Shown here piece after piece: positions 20,201-27,720 of a stretch of 64,000 bases of DNA (position 1 is its first letter; each line of letters begins with the position of its first letter). The translations under genes and the position numbers were made by a program. Source of the DNA: Sporichthya brevicatena (GTDB taxonomy: Bacteria > Actinomycetota > Actinomycetes > Sporichthyales > Sporichthyaceae); the NCBI RefSeq assembly GCF_039525035.1, contig NZ_BAAAHE010000015.1, positions 77,012 to 141,011 of the forward strand, given 5' to 3'. The notes under the pieces are model-generated. The model was given only the letters and a program-made list of their open reading frames with translations, made no database searches and had not been told where the DNA came from.

Positions 20201-20219
20201 AAAAAAGGGTGTCACCCTT
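20201..20219 (-). terminator. Intrinsic-type terminator after hisH
   Basis: A perfect inverted repeat, AAGGGTG-T-CACCCTT (20205-20219), lies between the convergent ATPase gene and hisH. Read leftward, the stem runs directly into six Ts, giving a classical stem plus U-tract for the his transcript. Read rightward, there is no T-tract, so the signal favours the his side. An operator cannot be excluded because the repeat is perfectly palindromic. Confidence 0.65.
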
Positions 20220-20220
20220 G

Positions 20221-20859
20221 TCAGGCAGCATTAAGGGTCTTCAGCCAGTTGCGGAGCAGGGCGGCGCCGGCGTCCCCGGACTTCTCCGGGTGGAACTGGG
20301 TCGCGGACAGCGCCTCGTTCTCGACGGCGGCGACGAAGGGCTCGCCGTGCTCGGCCCACGTCACCTGCGGGGGCTTGAACGGGCCGGTGGCCTCGAGCGT
20401 CCAGGCCCGCGCCGCGTAGGAGTGGACGAAGTAGAACCGCTCGTTCTCGATCCCCGCGAACAGGCGCGAGCCCTCGGCCGCGGTGACGGTGTTCCAGCCC
20501 ATGTGGGGCAGCACCGGCGCGTGCAGGCGCTCGACGGTGCCGGGCCACTCCGCGCAGCCTCGCGTCGTCACGCCGTGCTCGACGCCGTACTCGAACAGGA
20601 TCTGCATACCGACGCAGATGCCGAGCACCGGGCGGCCGCCGGCGAGGCGGCGGCCGATGATCTCGGGCCCGAAGACCTGCTCGAGGCCCTTCATGCACGC
20701 CTCGAACGCCCCGACGCCGGGGACGACGAGGCCGTCGGCCTCCTGCGCCGCCCGCCGGTCGGCGGTGACGGTGACGTCCGCCCCGGCGCGCTCCAGGGCA
20801 CGCTCGGCGGAGCGGAGGTTGCCCGACCCGTAGTCGAGGACGACGACGCGGGGGCTCAC
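20221..20859 (-). CDS. hisH: Imidazole glycerol phosphate synthase, glutamine amidotransferase subunit
   Basis: Class I glutamine amidotransferase, 212 residues, that supplies ammonia to HisF for imidazole glycerol phosphate formation in histidine biosynthesis. It begins [13 protein letters not shown]. The nucleophile Cys is in [16 protein letters not shown] and the His/Glu of the triad are in [10 protein letters not shown]. The GTG start overlaps the hisB stop (GTGA). It is the last gene of hisD-C-B-H. Its partner hisF, and hisA/priA, which normally follow, are not here: the siderophore locus begins 51 bp downstream. Confidence 0.97.
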   Translation of the reverse strand: MSPRVVVLDYGSGNLRSAERALERAGADVTVTADRRAAQEADGLVVPGVGAFEACMKGLEQVFGPEIIGRRLAGGRPVLGICVGMQILFEYGVEHGVTTRGCAEWPGTVERLHAPVLPHMGWNTVTAAEGSRLFAGIENERFYFVHSYAARAWTLEATGPFKPPQVTWAEHGEPFVAAVENEALSATQFHPEKSGDAGAALLRNWLKTLNAA

Positions 20860-21467
20860 GAGGAACGGGTGTCGGCGGACAGGGTGCCCTTGGTGGAGGG
20901 CACGCCGGTCTCGCGCGGGTCGAACGCGACGGCGTCTCGCAGGGCCCGGGCCACGCCCTTGAACTGGCACTCGGCGACGTGGTGCGCGTTGCGGCCGCGC
21001 AGCACGTCGATGTGCAGGCAGATCTGGGCGGAGTTCACGAACGACTCCCAGATGTGCCGGGTCAGCGCAGTCTCGTACTCGCCGATCATCGGCGCGAGAT
21101 TCTCGGGCTCGGTGTGCACGAGGTACGCCCGGCCGGCGAGGTCGACGGCCACGCGCGCGAGCGCCTCGTCCAGCGGCACCAGCGAGTTCGCGAACCGGCG
21201 CACGCCCTTCGCGTCGCCGAGCGCCTGCCGGAACGCGGCGCCGAGCGCGATCGAGGTGTCCTCGACGGTGTGGTGCGGGTCGATGTGCAGGTCGCCCTCG
21301 GTCTTCACGGTCAGGTCGAACAGACCGTGGCGGCCGAGCTGGGACAGCATGTGGTCGTAGAACCCGACGCCGGTCGAGACCTCGGTGCGCCCGGAGCCGT
21401 CCAGGTCGATCTCGACGAGGACGTTGGACTCCTTGGTGACGCGCTCGACGCGTCCCGTCCGACTCAT
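20856..21467 (-). CDS. hisB: Imidazoleglycerol-phosphate dehydratase
   Basis: Monofunctional IGPD of 203 residues (no phosphatase domain), which dehydrates imidazoleglycerol phosphate to imidazoleacetol phosphate. The two metal-binding repeats are visible: [14 protein letters not shown] and [12 protein letters not shown], along with [16 protein letters not shown]. The ATG overlaps the hisC stop (ATGA) and the gene's own stop overlaps hisH, so translation is probably coupled along the operon. Confidence 0.97.
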   Translation of the reverse strand: MSRTGRVERVTKESNVLVEIDLDGSGRTEVSTGVGFYDHMLSQLGRHGLFDLTVKTEGDLHIDPHHTVEDTSIALGAAFRQALGDAKGVRRFANSLVPLDEALARVAVDLAGRAYLVHTEPENLAPMIGEYETALTRHIWESFVNSAQICLHIDVLRGRNAHHVAECQFKGVARALRDAVAFDPRETGVPSTKGTLSADTRSS

Positions 21468-22561
21468 GTCTGACTCTCCCTCAGCAGTTGCTCTCTCAGC
21501 ACGTCGGCCAGCGCGGCCAGGAACGCGTCGTTCTCCTCCGGTGTACCCGCGGTGACGCGCAGCCAGCCGGTCAGCCCGACGTCGCGGATGAGCACCCCGC
21601 GGTCGAGCAGGCCCTGCCAGGTCACGGTCTGGTCGCCGAGCCCGCCGAACAGCACGAAGTTCGCGTCCGACGGCACGACCCGGCAACCGAGCGCGGTGAT
21701 CTCGGAGACCAGACGGTCGCGCTCCGCGCGCAGGGTGCCGACGGTGTTCAGCAGCTCCGGCGCGTGCTTGAGCGCGACGCGCGCGGCGGCCTGGGTGAGC
21801 TCGGAGAGGTGGTACGGCAGTCGGACCAGCAGCAGGCAGTCGACGAGCTCGGGGTCGGCGGCGAGGTAACCCACGCGCAGGCCGGCCATCGAGAACGCCT
21901 TGCTCATCGTCCGCGTGACGACCAGTCGGGGCCGGCCCGGCAGCAGCGTCAGCGCGCTCGGCACGCCGTCGCGCGCGAACTCGGCGTACGCCTCGTCGAC
22001 GACGACGATTCCCGTCGCCGCCTCGTAGACCGCCTCGATCACCGAGAGGTCGAGCGCGGTGCCGGTCGGATTGTTCGGCGAGGTCAGGAAGACGACGTCG
22101 GGCTGGGCGGCCGAGACCTCGGCCACGACCCGCTCCGGGTCGAGGGTGAAGTCGTTTTCGCGGTAGCCCTCCACCCAGTCGGTCTGCGTCGCCAGCGAGA
22201 TCAGCCGGTGCATCGAGTACGAGGGCTCGAAGCCCATCGCCGTGCGCCCGGCGCCACCGAAGGCCATCAGCAGCTGCTGCAGGATCTCGTTCGACCCGTT
22301 GGCCGCCCAGATCTGATTCGGAGTCAGGTTGTGGCCGAGGTAGGCGGCGAGGTCGGCACGCAGCGCCGTCGCGTCCCGGTCCGGGTAGCGGTTGAGCTCG
22401 GACGCGGCGAGCGCCACGGCGGCGGCGAGGTCGGCGGCCAGCGCCGGCGAGGGCCCGTACGGGTTCTCGTTGGTGTTGAGCCGGACCGGCACGTCCAGTT
22501 GCGGCGCACCGTAGGCCGACCGGCCGCGCAGGTCGTCGCGCAGCGGGAGAAAGGTGTCCAT
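21464..22561 (-). CDS. hisC: Histidinol-phosphate aminotransferase
   Basis: PLP-dependent class II aminotransferase of 365 residues that converts imidazoleacetol phosphate plus glutamate to L-histidinol phosphate. Visible: [12 protein letters not shown] at the N-terminus, [19 protein letters not shown], and the PLP-binding Lys in [18 protein letters not shown] at 22561 shares its A with the hisD stop (TGATG). The length fits the family. Confidence 0.97.
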   Translation of the reverse strand: MDTFLPLRDDLRGRSAYGAPQLDVPVRLNTNENPYGPSPALAADLAAAVALAASELNRYPDRDATALRADLAAYLGHNLTPNQIWAANGSNEILQQLLMAFGGAGRTAMGFEPSYSMHRLISLATQTDWVEGYRENDFTLDPERVVAEVSAAQPDVVFLTSPNNPTGTALDLSVIEAVYEAATGIVVVDEAYAEFARDGVPSALTLLPGRPRLVVTRTMSKAFSMAGLRVGYLAADPELVDCLLLVRLPYHLSELTQAAARVALKHAPELLNTVGTLRAERDRLVSEITALGCRVVPSDANFVLFGGLGDQTVTWQGLLDRGVLIRDVGLTGWLRVTAGTPEENDAFLAALADVLREQLLRESQT

Positions 22562-23886
22562 CAGTTCTGGTCTTCCCGCGGGCTCTGGTCCTTCGGCACC
22601 CGGACCCGGACCGCGTTGACGTGGGCGAGCAGGTTCTCCGCCCCGCCGAGCGCGTCGATGTGCCCGGCGACCTCGGCGAGCGCCGCGCGGTCGTACTCGA
22701 CGACGTGGACGCTGCGCAGGAACGAGTGGACGCTCAGCCCGCCGGTGTGGCGGGCGGTGCCGCCGGTCGGCAGGACGTGGTTTGACCCGGCGAGGTAGTC
22801 GCCGAGGCTGACCGGCGCGTAGGGGCCGACGAAGATCGCGCCCGCGTTCCGGACCCGGCGCGCCAGGGCCGACGCGTCCGCGGTGAGGATCTCCAGGTGC
22901 TCGGCGGCCCACTCGTCGACGACGGTCAGGCCGGCCGCCAGGTCGTCCACGAGCACGATCGCCGACTGGTTGGCCAGCGCCGCGTCGACCTGCTTCTGGT
23001 TCAGCGAGACGCCGCGCTGGCGCTCGACCTCGGCCTGGACCTGCTCGACCAGCGCCGGGGCGTCGGTGACGAGCAGGCAGGAGGCGTTCTCGTCGTGCTC
23101 GGCCTGGGAGATCAGGTCCGCCGCGACGTGCGCCGGGTCGGCGGTGGCGTCGGCGAGGATGCCGATCTCCGTGGGGCCGGCCTCGGCGTCGATGCCGATG
23201 ATGCCCTTGAGGAGTCGCTTGGCGGCGGCGACGTAGACGTTGCCCGGCCCGGTGACCAGGTCGGCCGGGGCGCAGTCCTCGGTGCCGTGGGCGAACATCG
23301 CGATCGCCTGGGCGCCGCCGACCGCGTAGACCTCGTCGACGCCGAGCAGGGCGCACGCCGCGAGCACGACCGGGTGCGGCCACCCGTCGTTGTCGCGCTG
23401 CGGCGGGGACGTGACCGCGATCGAGGAGACGCCGGCCACCTGCGCGGGAACGACGTTCATCACGACGCTCGACGGGTACGCGACGACGCCGCCGGGCACG
23501 TACAGGCCGACGCGCCGGACCGGGATCCAGCGCTCGGTGACCGTGCCGCCGGGGCTGACCTCCACGACCGCGTCGGGGTGTTTCTGCGCCGCGTGCACGA
23601 GGCGTGCGCGCCGGGCGGCCTCCTCCAGCGCGGCCCGGACCGCCGGGTCCAGGTCGATGAGGGCCTTGTCCAGCACCTCGGCCGGGACCCGGATCGACGC
23701 CGGGCGGACGCCGTCGAAGCGCTCGGCGAAGTCGAGCAGGGCCGCGCTCCCCCGGTCCCGGACCTCGTCGCAGATCGGGCGCACCGTCTCCAGCGTCGCC
23801 GCGACGTCGGCCGCGGCGCGCGGCAGCACGCTGCGCAACGCCGCCGGCGTCAGCGCAGATCCACGCAGGTCAAGGACGGAAAGCAC
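22561..23886 (-). CDS. hisD: Histidinol dehydrogenase
   Basis: Zn-dependent NAD+ oxidoreductase, 441 residues, for the last two oxidations of L-histidinol to L-histidine. Conserved blocks: [51 protein letters not shown], the catalytic Glu/His region [16 protein letters not shown], and [22 protein letters not shown]. It is the first gene of the operon. The GTG start is preceded by TAGACT at 6 nt, which suggests a leaderless transcript. Confidence 0.97.
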   Translation of the reverse strand: MLSVLDLRGSALTPAALRSVLPRAAADVAATLETVRPICDEVRDRGSAALLDFAERFDGVRPASIRVPAEVLDKALIDLDPAVRAALEEAARRARLVHAAQKHPDAVVEVSPGGTVTERWIPVRRVGLYVPGGVVAYPSSVVMNVVPAQVAGVSSIAVTSPPQRDNDGWPHPVVLAACALLGVDEVYAVGGAQAIAMFAHGTEDCAPADLVTGPGNVYVAAAKRLLKGIIGIDAEAGPTEIGILADATADPAHVAADLISQAEHDENASCLLVTDAPALVEQVQAEVERQRGVSLNQKQVDAALANQSAIVLVDDLAAGLTVVDEWAAEHLEILTADASALARRVRNAGAIFVGPYAPVSLGDYLAGSNHVLPTGGTARHTGGLSVHSFLRSVHVVEYDRAALAEVAGHIDALGGAENLLAHVNAVRVRVPKDQSPREDQN

Positions 23887-23892
23887 CCCCTG

Positions 23893-23898
23893 AGTCTA
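23893..23898 (-). promoter_or_regulatory. Candidate -10 hexamer for leaderless hisDCBH mRNA
   Basis: The minus strand reads TAGACT, then six bases, then the hisD GTG. A TANNNT hexamer at that distance would place transcription initiation at or next to the start codon, the actinobacterial leaderless arrangement. It lies 13 bp from the opposing candidate -10 for the LON-domain gene. No clear TTGACA-type -35 was seen. Confidence 0.5.
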
Positions 23899-23911
23899 GT
23901 CGCCGGGGAAC

Positions 23912-23917
23912 TAGGCT
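23912..23917 (+). promoter_or_regulatory. Candidate -10 hexamer for leaderless LON-domain gene mRNA
   Basis: TAGGCT followed by six bases and then GTG at 23924, mirroring the hisD side. The whole hisD-to-LON gap is 37 bp, so the two promoters must overlap each other's upstream region and probably interfere. Confidence 0.5.
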
Positions 23918-23923
23918 CGACCC

Positions 23924-24628
23924 GTGACGGCTCCCCGGACGGCTCGGCTGCCGCTGTTCCCGCTGGGGACGGTGCTCTACCCGGGTCTGCTGCTGCCGCT
24001 GCACATCTTCGAGGAGCGCTACCGGGCGCTGGTCACGACGCTGACCGGGGGCGGGGACGGCGAGCTGCCCGAGGCCGGCGCGCCGGAGTTCGGCGTGATC
24101 GCGATCCGGCAGGGTCGGGAGGTCGGGGCGGACGGCGTCGCCGAGCTCCACGAGATCGGCTGCGTGGCCCAGATCCGGCGCGTCGACGCCCTCGCCGACG
24201 GGCGCTTCGACCTCGTGACGACCGGCACGCGCCGGTTCCGGCTGCTCAAGGTGGACGAGCACGCGGCGCCGTACCTGACCGGGGAGGTCGAGTACCTCGC
24301 CGAGGAGGCCGGCGACGAGGCCGCCGAGGTGCTGGCCCGCTCCGTCGCGGTGCACTACGCGGCGTACCGGGACCAGTTGCTCACGCTGCAGGGCCAGCCG
24401 CCGCGCGTGCGCGGGCCGCTGCCGCCCGACCCGATCGTGCTGTCCTACCTGGTGGCCGCGGCGATGGTGCTCGACCGCTCGGACAAGCAGGCCCTGCTGG
24501 AGGCCCCGGACGCCGCCGCCCGGCTACGAGCCGAGGTCGCGCTGCTCCGCCGGGAGCGGGTCATGCTCACCCATCTGCCGTCGCTGCCCGGCGCCGACCT
24601 CGCCCGCGAGGCTCCGAGCCCCAACTGA
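23924..24628 (+). CDS. LON peptidase substrate-binding (LON/PUA-like) domain protein
   Basis: Stand-alone N-terminal domain of Lon without ATPase or protease, 234 residues. It opens with LPLFPLGTVLYPGLLLPLHIFEERYR, the hallmark of the LON substrate-binding domain; FGVIAIRQG and the C-terminal helical part follow. Such proteins are widespread in actinobacteria, often near hisD, and their role is undefined. The gene is divergent from hisD and converges with a membrane protein gene that overlaps its last 105 bp on the other strand. Confidence 0.9.
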   Translation: MTAPRTARLPLFPLGTVLYPGLLLPLHIFEERYRALVTTLTGGGDGELPEAGAPEFGVIAIRQGREVGADGVAELHEIGCVAQIRRVDALADGRFDLVTTGTRRFRLLKVDEHAAPYLTGEVEYLAEEAGDEAAEVLARSVAVHYAAYRDQLLTLQGQPPRVRGPLPPDPIVLSYLVAAAMVLDRSDKQALLEAPDAAARLRAEVALLRRERVMLTHLPSLPGADLAREAPSPN

Positions 24629-25222
24629 GGCCTCGGCCAGCTCGTCGGTGTCGGCGTCGCTCCTCGTGGGAGGCGCGTCGAGCTCGTCCTCGGTCTGGCC
24701 ACGCTCCAGCCCGACGATCAGCGAGAGGTACACCAGCAGGATCCCGACGCCCCAGGCGAACAGGATTCCGTCGGAGGCGAGCTCCAGGGAGCCGGAGATG
24801 GTCTGCCCGTCGGCGAGGGTGAGCGCGGTCTGCTGGATCGGGGGCGGCCCGAAGGCCTCCCCGACCTCGCGGGCGATCAACGACGCCAGGATCGAGGACC
24901 CGGTCAGCGCGACGATCACCGTCAGGTCGCCGCGGCGCCGCCAGTAGCCGATCGCGCCGGTGCCGATGCCGAGCAGGAGCCCGAGGATCAGGAACCAGCC
25001 GTCGGCGGCGATGAACTCCGAGGTGTCCTGGTTGTTGAGGTACACCTCGCCGCTGAGGTTCACGTAGGTCGGCTTCGGGGCGATCCACTCCCAGACGATG
25101 CCGATGTAGGGAGCGGCCAGCAGCGGGGCGAGGAACGCCAGCGCGGCCGGCCGGAACTGAGCGAGCAGGCGCGGCCCGGCGCCCTCCTCCGGGCGCGGTG
25201 ACGGCTTCGCCCGGGTCCCCAC
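24524..25222 (-). CDS. Small membrane protein, possibly DUF2567-like
   Basis: Predicted membrane protein of 232 residues with four hydrophobic segments: about 27-47 (ALAFLAPLLAAPYIGIVWEW), 75-92 (GWFLILGLLLGIGTGAIGYW), 100-117 and 155-175 (ILFAWGVGILLVYLSLIVGL). The extracytoplasmic part has PTYVNLSGEVYLN and a second loop. The layout recalls DUF2567 proteins near the his genes in related genomes, but I did not compare them. The charged C-terminal 55 residues include the 3' overlap with the LON-domain gene; an in-frame stop appears only at 24524. The GTG start has GATACT 6 nt upstream, a possible leaderless promoter. Function unknown. Confidence 0.75.
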   Translation of the reverse strand: MGTRAKPSPRPEEGAGPRLLAQFRPAALAFLAPLLAAPYIGIVWEWIAPKPTYVNLSGEVYLNNQDTSEFIAADGWFLILGLLLGIGTGAIGYWRRRGDLTVIVALTGSSILASLIAREVGEAFGPPPIQQTALTLADGQTISGSLELASDGILFAWGVGILLVYLSLIVGLERGQTEDELDAPPTRSDADTDELAEASVGARSLAGEVGAGQRRQMGEHDPLPAEQRDLGS

Positions 25223-25228
25223 CCGCTC

Positions 25229-25234
25229 AGTATC
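25229..25234 (-). promoter_or_regulatory. Candidate -10 (leaderless) for the small membrane protein gene
   Basis: The minus strand reads GATACT, six bases, then GTG at 25222. This is the same spacing as the candidate leaderless promoters of hisD, the LON-domain gene and the single-chain ABC exporter gene. The hexamer is a partial match to TANNNT, so support is modest. Confidence 0.35.
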
Positions 25235-25424
25235 TCGCAGCCGGGGTTCCGGTTCGCGATTCCCCCGCGCCCGTTCGGGCGCAGAACGCGTGTCCGGACG
25301 CCCTGTACCGGCCCTTTGCCGAACGCCTGTGCGGCAGTTGTGGAGGGTTTGTGAGACGCCGTGCTACAGATTTCCGCAGCCCACGACGAGGTGGGTCCCC
25401 ACGGCGAGGAGGCCGAGAGCGGCC

Positions 25425-27692
25425 ATGGCGATCACCGCGGACCCCGGGCCGCCCTCCACTGCGCCCGCGCCCCCGGCCCCGGCACCTCCCCGCGAGGCAC
25501 TCCGGACCTGGGGCCGGTTCGTGGCCCGGCGGCCGCGGCGCGTGCTCACGGCGGCCCTCGTCGCGGTGGTGGCCTTCGCCGCGCTGACGCCCGTGTTCCT
25601 GGCCCGCGTCCTCGGCATCGGCTACGACACCCCGGGCTCGGAGTCCGCGCGGGCGACGGCAGCGGTCGAGCAGGCGCTCGGCGCGCAGGAGGCCGTGCTC
25701 CTGGTGCTGTCCTCGACGGAGCGCACGTCCACCGACCCGACCTTCACCCGGGCGATGGACGCCGCGCTGGCCGTGGTCCGGGCGAACGACGGCGTGGTCG
25801 ACGTGCCGCCGGCCGACCTCGCCGGCCGTGTCTCGCCGGACGGCCGGGTCGAGTACCGCACGGTGCTGCTGTCCGGCGACGCCGGCGACCGGCAGAAGAC
25901 CGCGAAGGAGCTCAAGCACGACCTGGAGGAGCTGGACGCCTCCCCGCTCGGCGGACCCGACATCGAGATCGGGCTGTCCGGGGAGAGCCCGTTCTTCGTC
26001 GACCTGCTCCACTCCGAGGAGGAGGGGCTGGCGATGGCCGAGGCGATCGGCCTGCCGCTGGCGATGCTGATCCTGTTCCTGACGCTCGGCTCGATCCTCG
26101 CTGCCGGACTGCCGGTGCTGACCGGGCTCGCCGGGGCGGTGGTCGCCCTCGGCGTCCTCGGCGCGGCGAGCTTCTGGACCGAGTTCGACATCTTCGCCGA
26201 GAACGGTGTCGTGATGCTCGGCATCGCCGTCGGCATCGACTACGCGCTGCTCATCGTCCGCCGCTACCGCGAGGAACGCACCCGCGCCGGCGCGGAGATC
26301 GCGCTCGCGACGACGATGGCCACGGCGGGCCGGACGGTGGTGTTCTCCGGGCTCACCGTCATGGTCGCGCTGCTCCCGATGGCCCTGCTCGACGTCCCGA
26401 CGTTGAGCAAGTACGCCCTCGCCGGTCTGCTCGGCGTCGCCGGGTCGGTCGCGATGGCGCTGATCCTGCTGCCCGCGCTGCTGGCGGTGATGGGCGACCG
26501 CGCCCTGACGGTCCGTCTGAAGCGGATGCGCGAGCGCGGCTTCGAGGCCGGCGGCGCCTCCGACCGCTGGGACCGTCTCGCGCGCTGGGTGATGAAGTGG
26601 CCGGCGGCCGTCCTGACCGTCGGCACCTGCGTGCTGATCTGTGCCGCGGCGCCGCTGATCGACGTCAAACAGGGCATCGATCTGAACGTGCGGGCCTACG
26701 AGGACGAGCCGTCGGTGCGGACCCTGACCACGCTCTCGTCCGCGTTCCCGGGCATCACGCTCGGCCGGGTCGAGGTGGCCGTGGCCGGGGACCGCGACGC
26801 GGCGGCGACCGCCGAGCGGATCCTCGCCGAGGACTCGCGGCTCACCGGCGTCGCCGTCCAGGAGCTCGACGCGGAGTCGTTCCTCGTCACCGGCAACCTC
26901 ACCGTCCCGGACGACTCGAAGGCCGCCGAGGACGTCGTGAAGACCGCGCGCACCCGCCTCGACGCCGAGCTGGGCTCAGCCGCCGACGCCGACGTCGGCG
27001 GCACGACCGCGCGCAGCATCGACTACGCGGACAAGGTCCTCGACAAGACCCCGCCGATCGTCATCGCGACCCTCGCGCTGTGCTTCCTGCTGCTGCTCGT
27101 CATGCTCCGCAGCCCGGTGCTCGCGCTCAAGGCCGTGATCATGAACCTGCTCTCGATCGCCGCCGCGATGGGCCTGACGGTCTGGGTCTTCCAGGAGGGC
27201 AACGGCGAGAGCCTGCTCGACTTCTCCTCCCCCGGCTATCTCCAGGCCTGGCTGCCACTCACGCTGTTCGTGATCCTGTTCGGCCTGTCCATGGACTACG
27301 AGGTCTTCCTCGTCACCCGCATCCGCGAGGAGTACCTCCGCACCGGCAGCAACACCGAGGCCATCGCCGCGGGCCTCGCCAAGACCGGCGGTGTCATCAC
27401 CTCCGCCGCGCTGATCATGATCGCCATCTTCGGCGCGTTCATGATCTGCCCCGCCCCCGAGATCAAGCAGCTCGGCTTCGGCCTCGCCGCCGCGGTTCTC
27501 ATCGACGCCACGATCATGCGCGCGTGCCTCGTCCCCGCGTTCATGAAGCTCGCGGGCGGGGCGAACTGGTGGTGCCCCCGCTGGCTAGACCGCATCCTGC
27601 CGCGGCTGGAGCACGGCGAAGCGCCGACCTCCCCTGCACTGGAGATGTCATCTCCACTGCAGGCGGGACGTCAGCGGGATCGGGCGCTATGA
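25425..27692 (+). CDS. MMPL family transporter (RND superfamily)
   Basis: Inner-membrane RND-type transporter, 755 residues, the length of a simple MmpL without large extra domains. Layout: TM1 about 33-53, an extracytoplasmic domain to about 195, a cluster of helices (IGLPLAMLILFLTLGSILAAG onward) with the conserved GIAVGIDYALLIVRRYREE, a second soluble domain, then a second cluster with LFGLSMDYEVFLVTRIREEY. The paired GIDYALL/SMDYEVFL motifs with charged followers mark both MMPL domains. Such proteins export lipids or drugs; the substrate is unknown. ATG at 25425, preceded by GAGGAGG at about 12 nt, is chosen because the 45 residues before it look non-coding. The stop codon sits in the loop of an inverted repeat. 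Confidence 0.9.
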   Translation: MAITADPGPPSTAPAPPAPAPPREALRTWGRFVARRPRRVLTAALVAVVAFAALTPVFLARVLGIGYDTPGSESARATAAVEQALGAQEAVLLVLSSTERTSTDPTFTRAMDAALAVVRANDGVVDVPPADLAGRVSPDGRVEYRTVLLSGDAGDRQKTAKELKHDLEELDASPLGGPDIEIGLSGESPFFVDLLHSEEEGLAMAEAIGLPLAMLILFLTLGSILAAGLPVLTGLAGAVVALGVLGAASFWTEFDIFAENGVVMLGIAVGIDYALLIVRRYREERTRAGAEIALATTMATAGRTVVFSGLTVMVALLPMALLDVPTLSKYALAGLLGVAGSVAMALILLPALLAVMGDRALTVRLKRMRERGFEAGGASDRWDRLARWVMKWPAAVLTVGTCVLICAAAPLIDVKQGIDLNVRAYEDEPSVRTLTTLSSAFPGITLGRVEVAVAGDRDAAATAERILAEDSRLTGVAVQELDAESFLVTGNLTVPDDSKAAEDVVKTARTRLDAELGSAADADVGGTTARSIDYADKVLDKTPPIVIATLALCFLLLLVMLRSPVLALKAVIMNLLSIAAAMGLTVWVFQEGNGESLLDFSSPGYLQAWLPLTLFVILFGLSMDYEVFLVTRIREEYLRTGSNTEAIAAGLAKTGGVITSAALIMIAIFGAFMICPAPEIKQLGFGLAAAVLIDATIMRACLVPAFMKLAGGANWWCPRWLDRILPRLEHGEAPTSPALEMSSPLQAGRQRDRAL
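27634..27662. repeat. 29-bp inverted repeat in the 3' end of the MMPL gene
   Basis: Two 14-bp arms (27634-27647 and 27649-27662) around a single T, complementary at 13 of 14 positions. It lies in the last 60 bp of the coding region and encodes part of the unconserved C-terminal tail. It precedes a second hairpin at 27668-27711. Confidence 0.8.
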
Positions 27693-27711
27693 CGCGCGAT
27701 CTCGCTGACGT
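27668..27711. terminator. Probable bidirectional terminator hairpin between convergent genes
   Basis: The outer 9-bp arms ACGTCAGCG and CGCTGACGT pair perfectly, and inner GATCG/GCGC segments extend the stem. The loop TATGAC contains the MMPL stop codon (27690-27692). The hairpin is 9 bp from the stop of the leftward ABC exporter gene. There is no T-tract on either strand, as is common for terminators in high-GC actinobacteria. Confidence 0.55.
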
Positions 27712-27720
27712 TGCGGGGAA

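Noticed and set aside
20205-20219. TetR-type operator at the perfect 15-bp palindrome
   Set aside because: It lies between two convergent stop codons and is followed by six Ts on the hisH strand, so a terminator is the simpler reading.
25290-25424. 45-residue N-terminal extension of the MMPL protein
   Set aside because: Cys/Arg/Pro-rich and unlike an MMPL N-terminus; ATG 25425 leads directly into the cytosolic tail and TM1.
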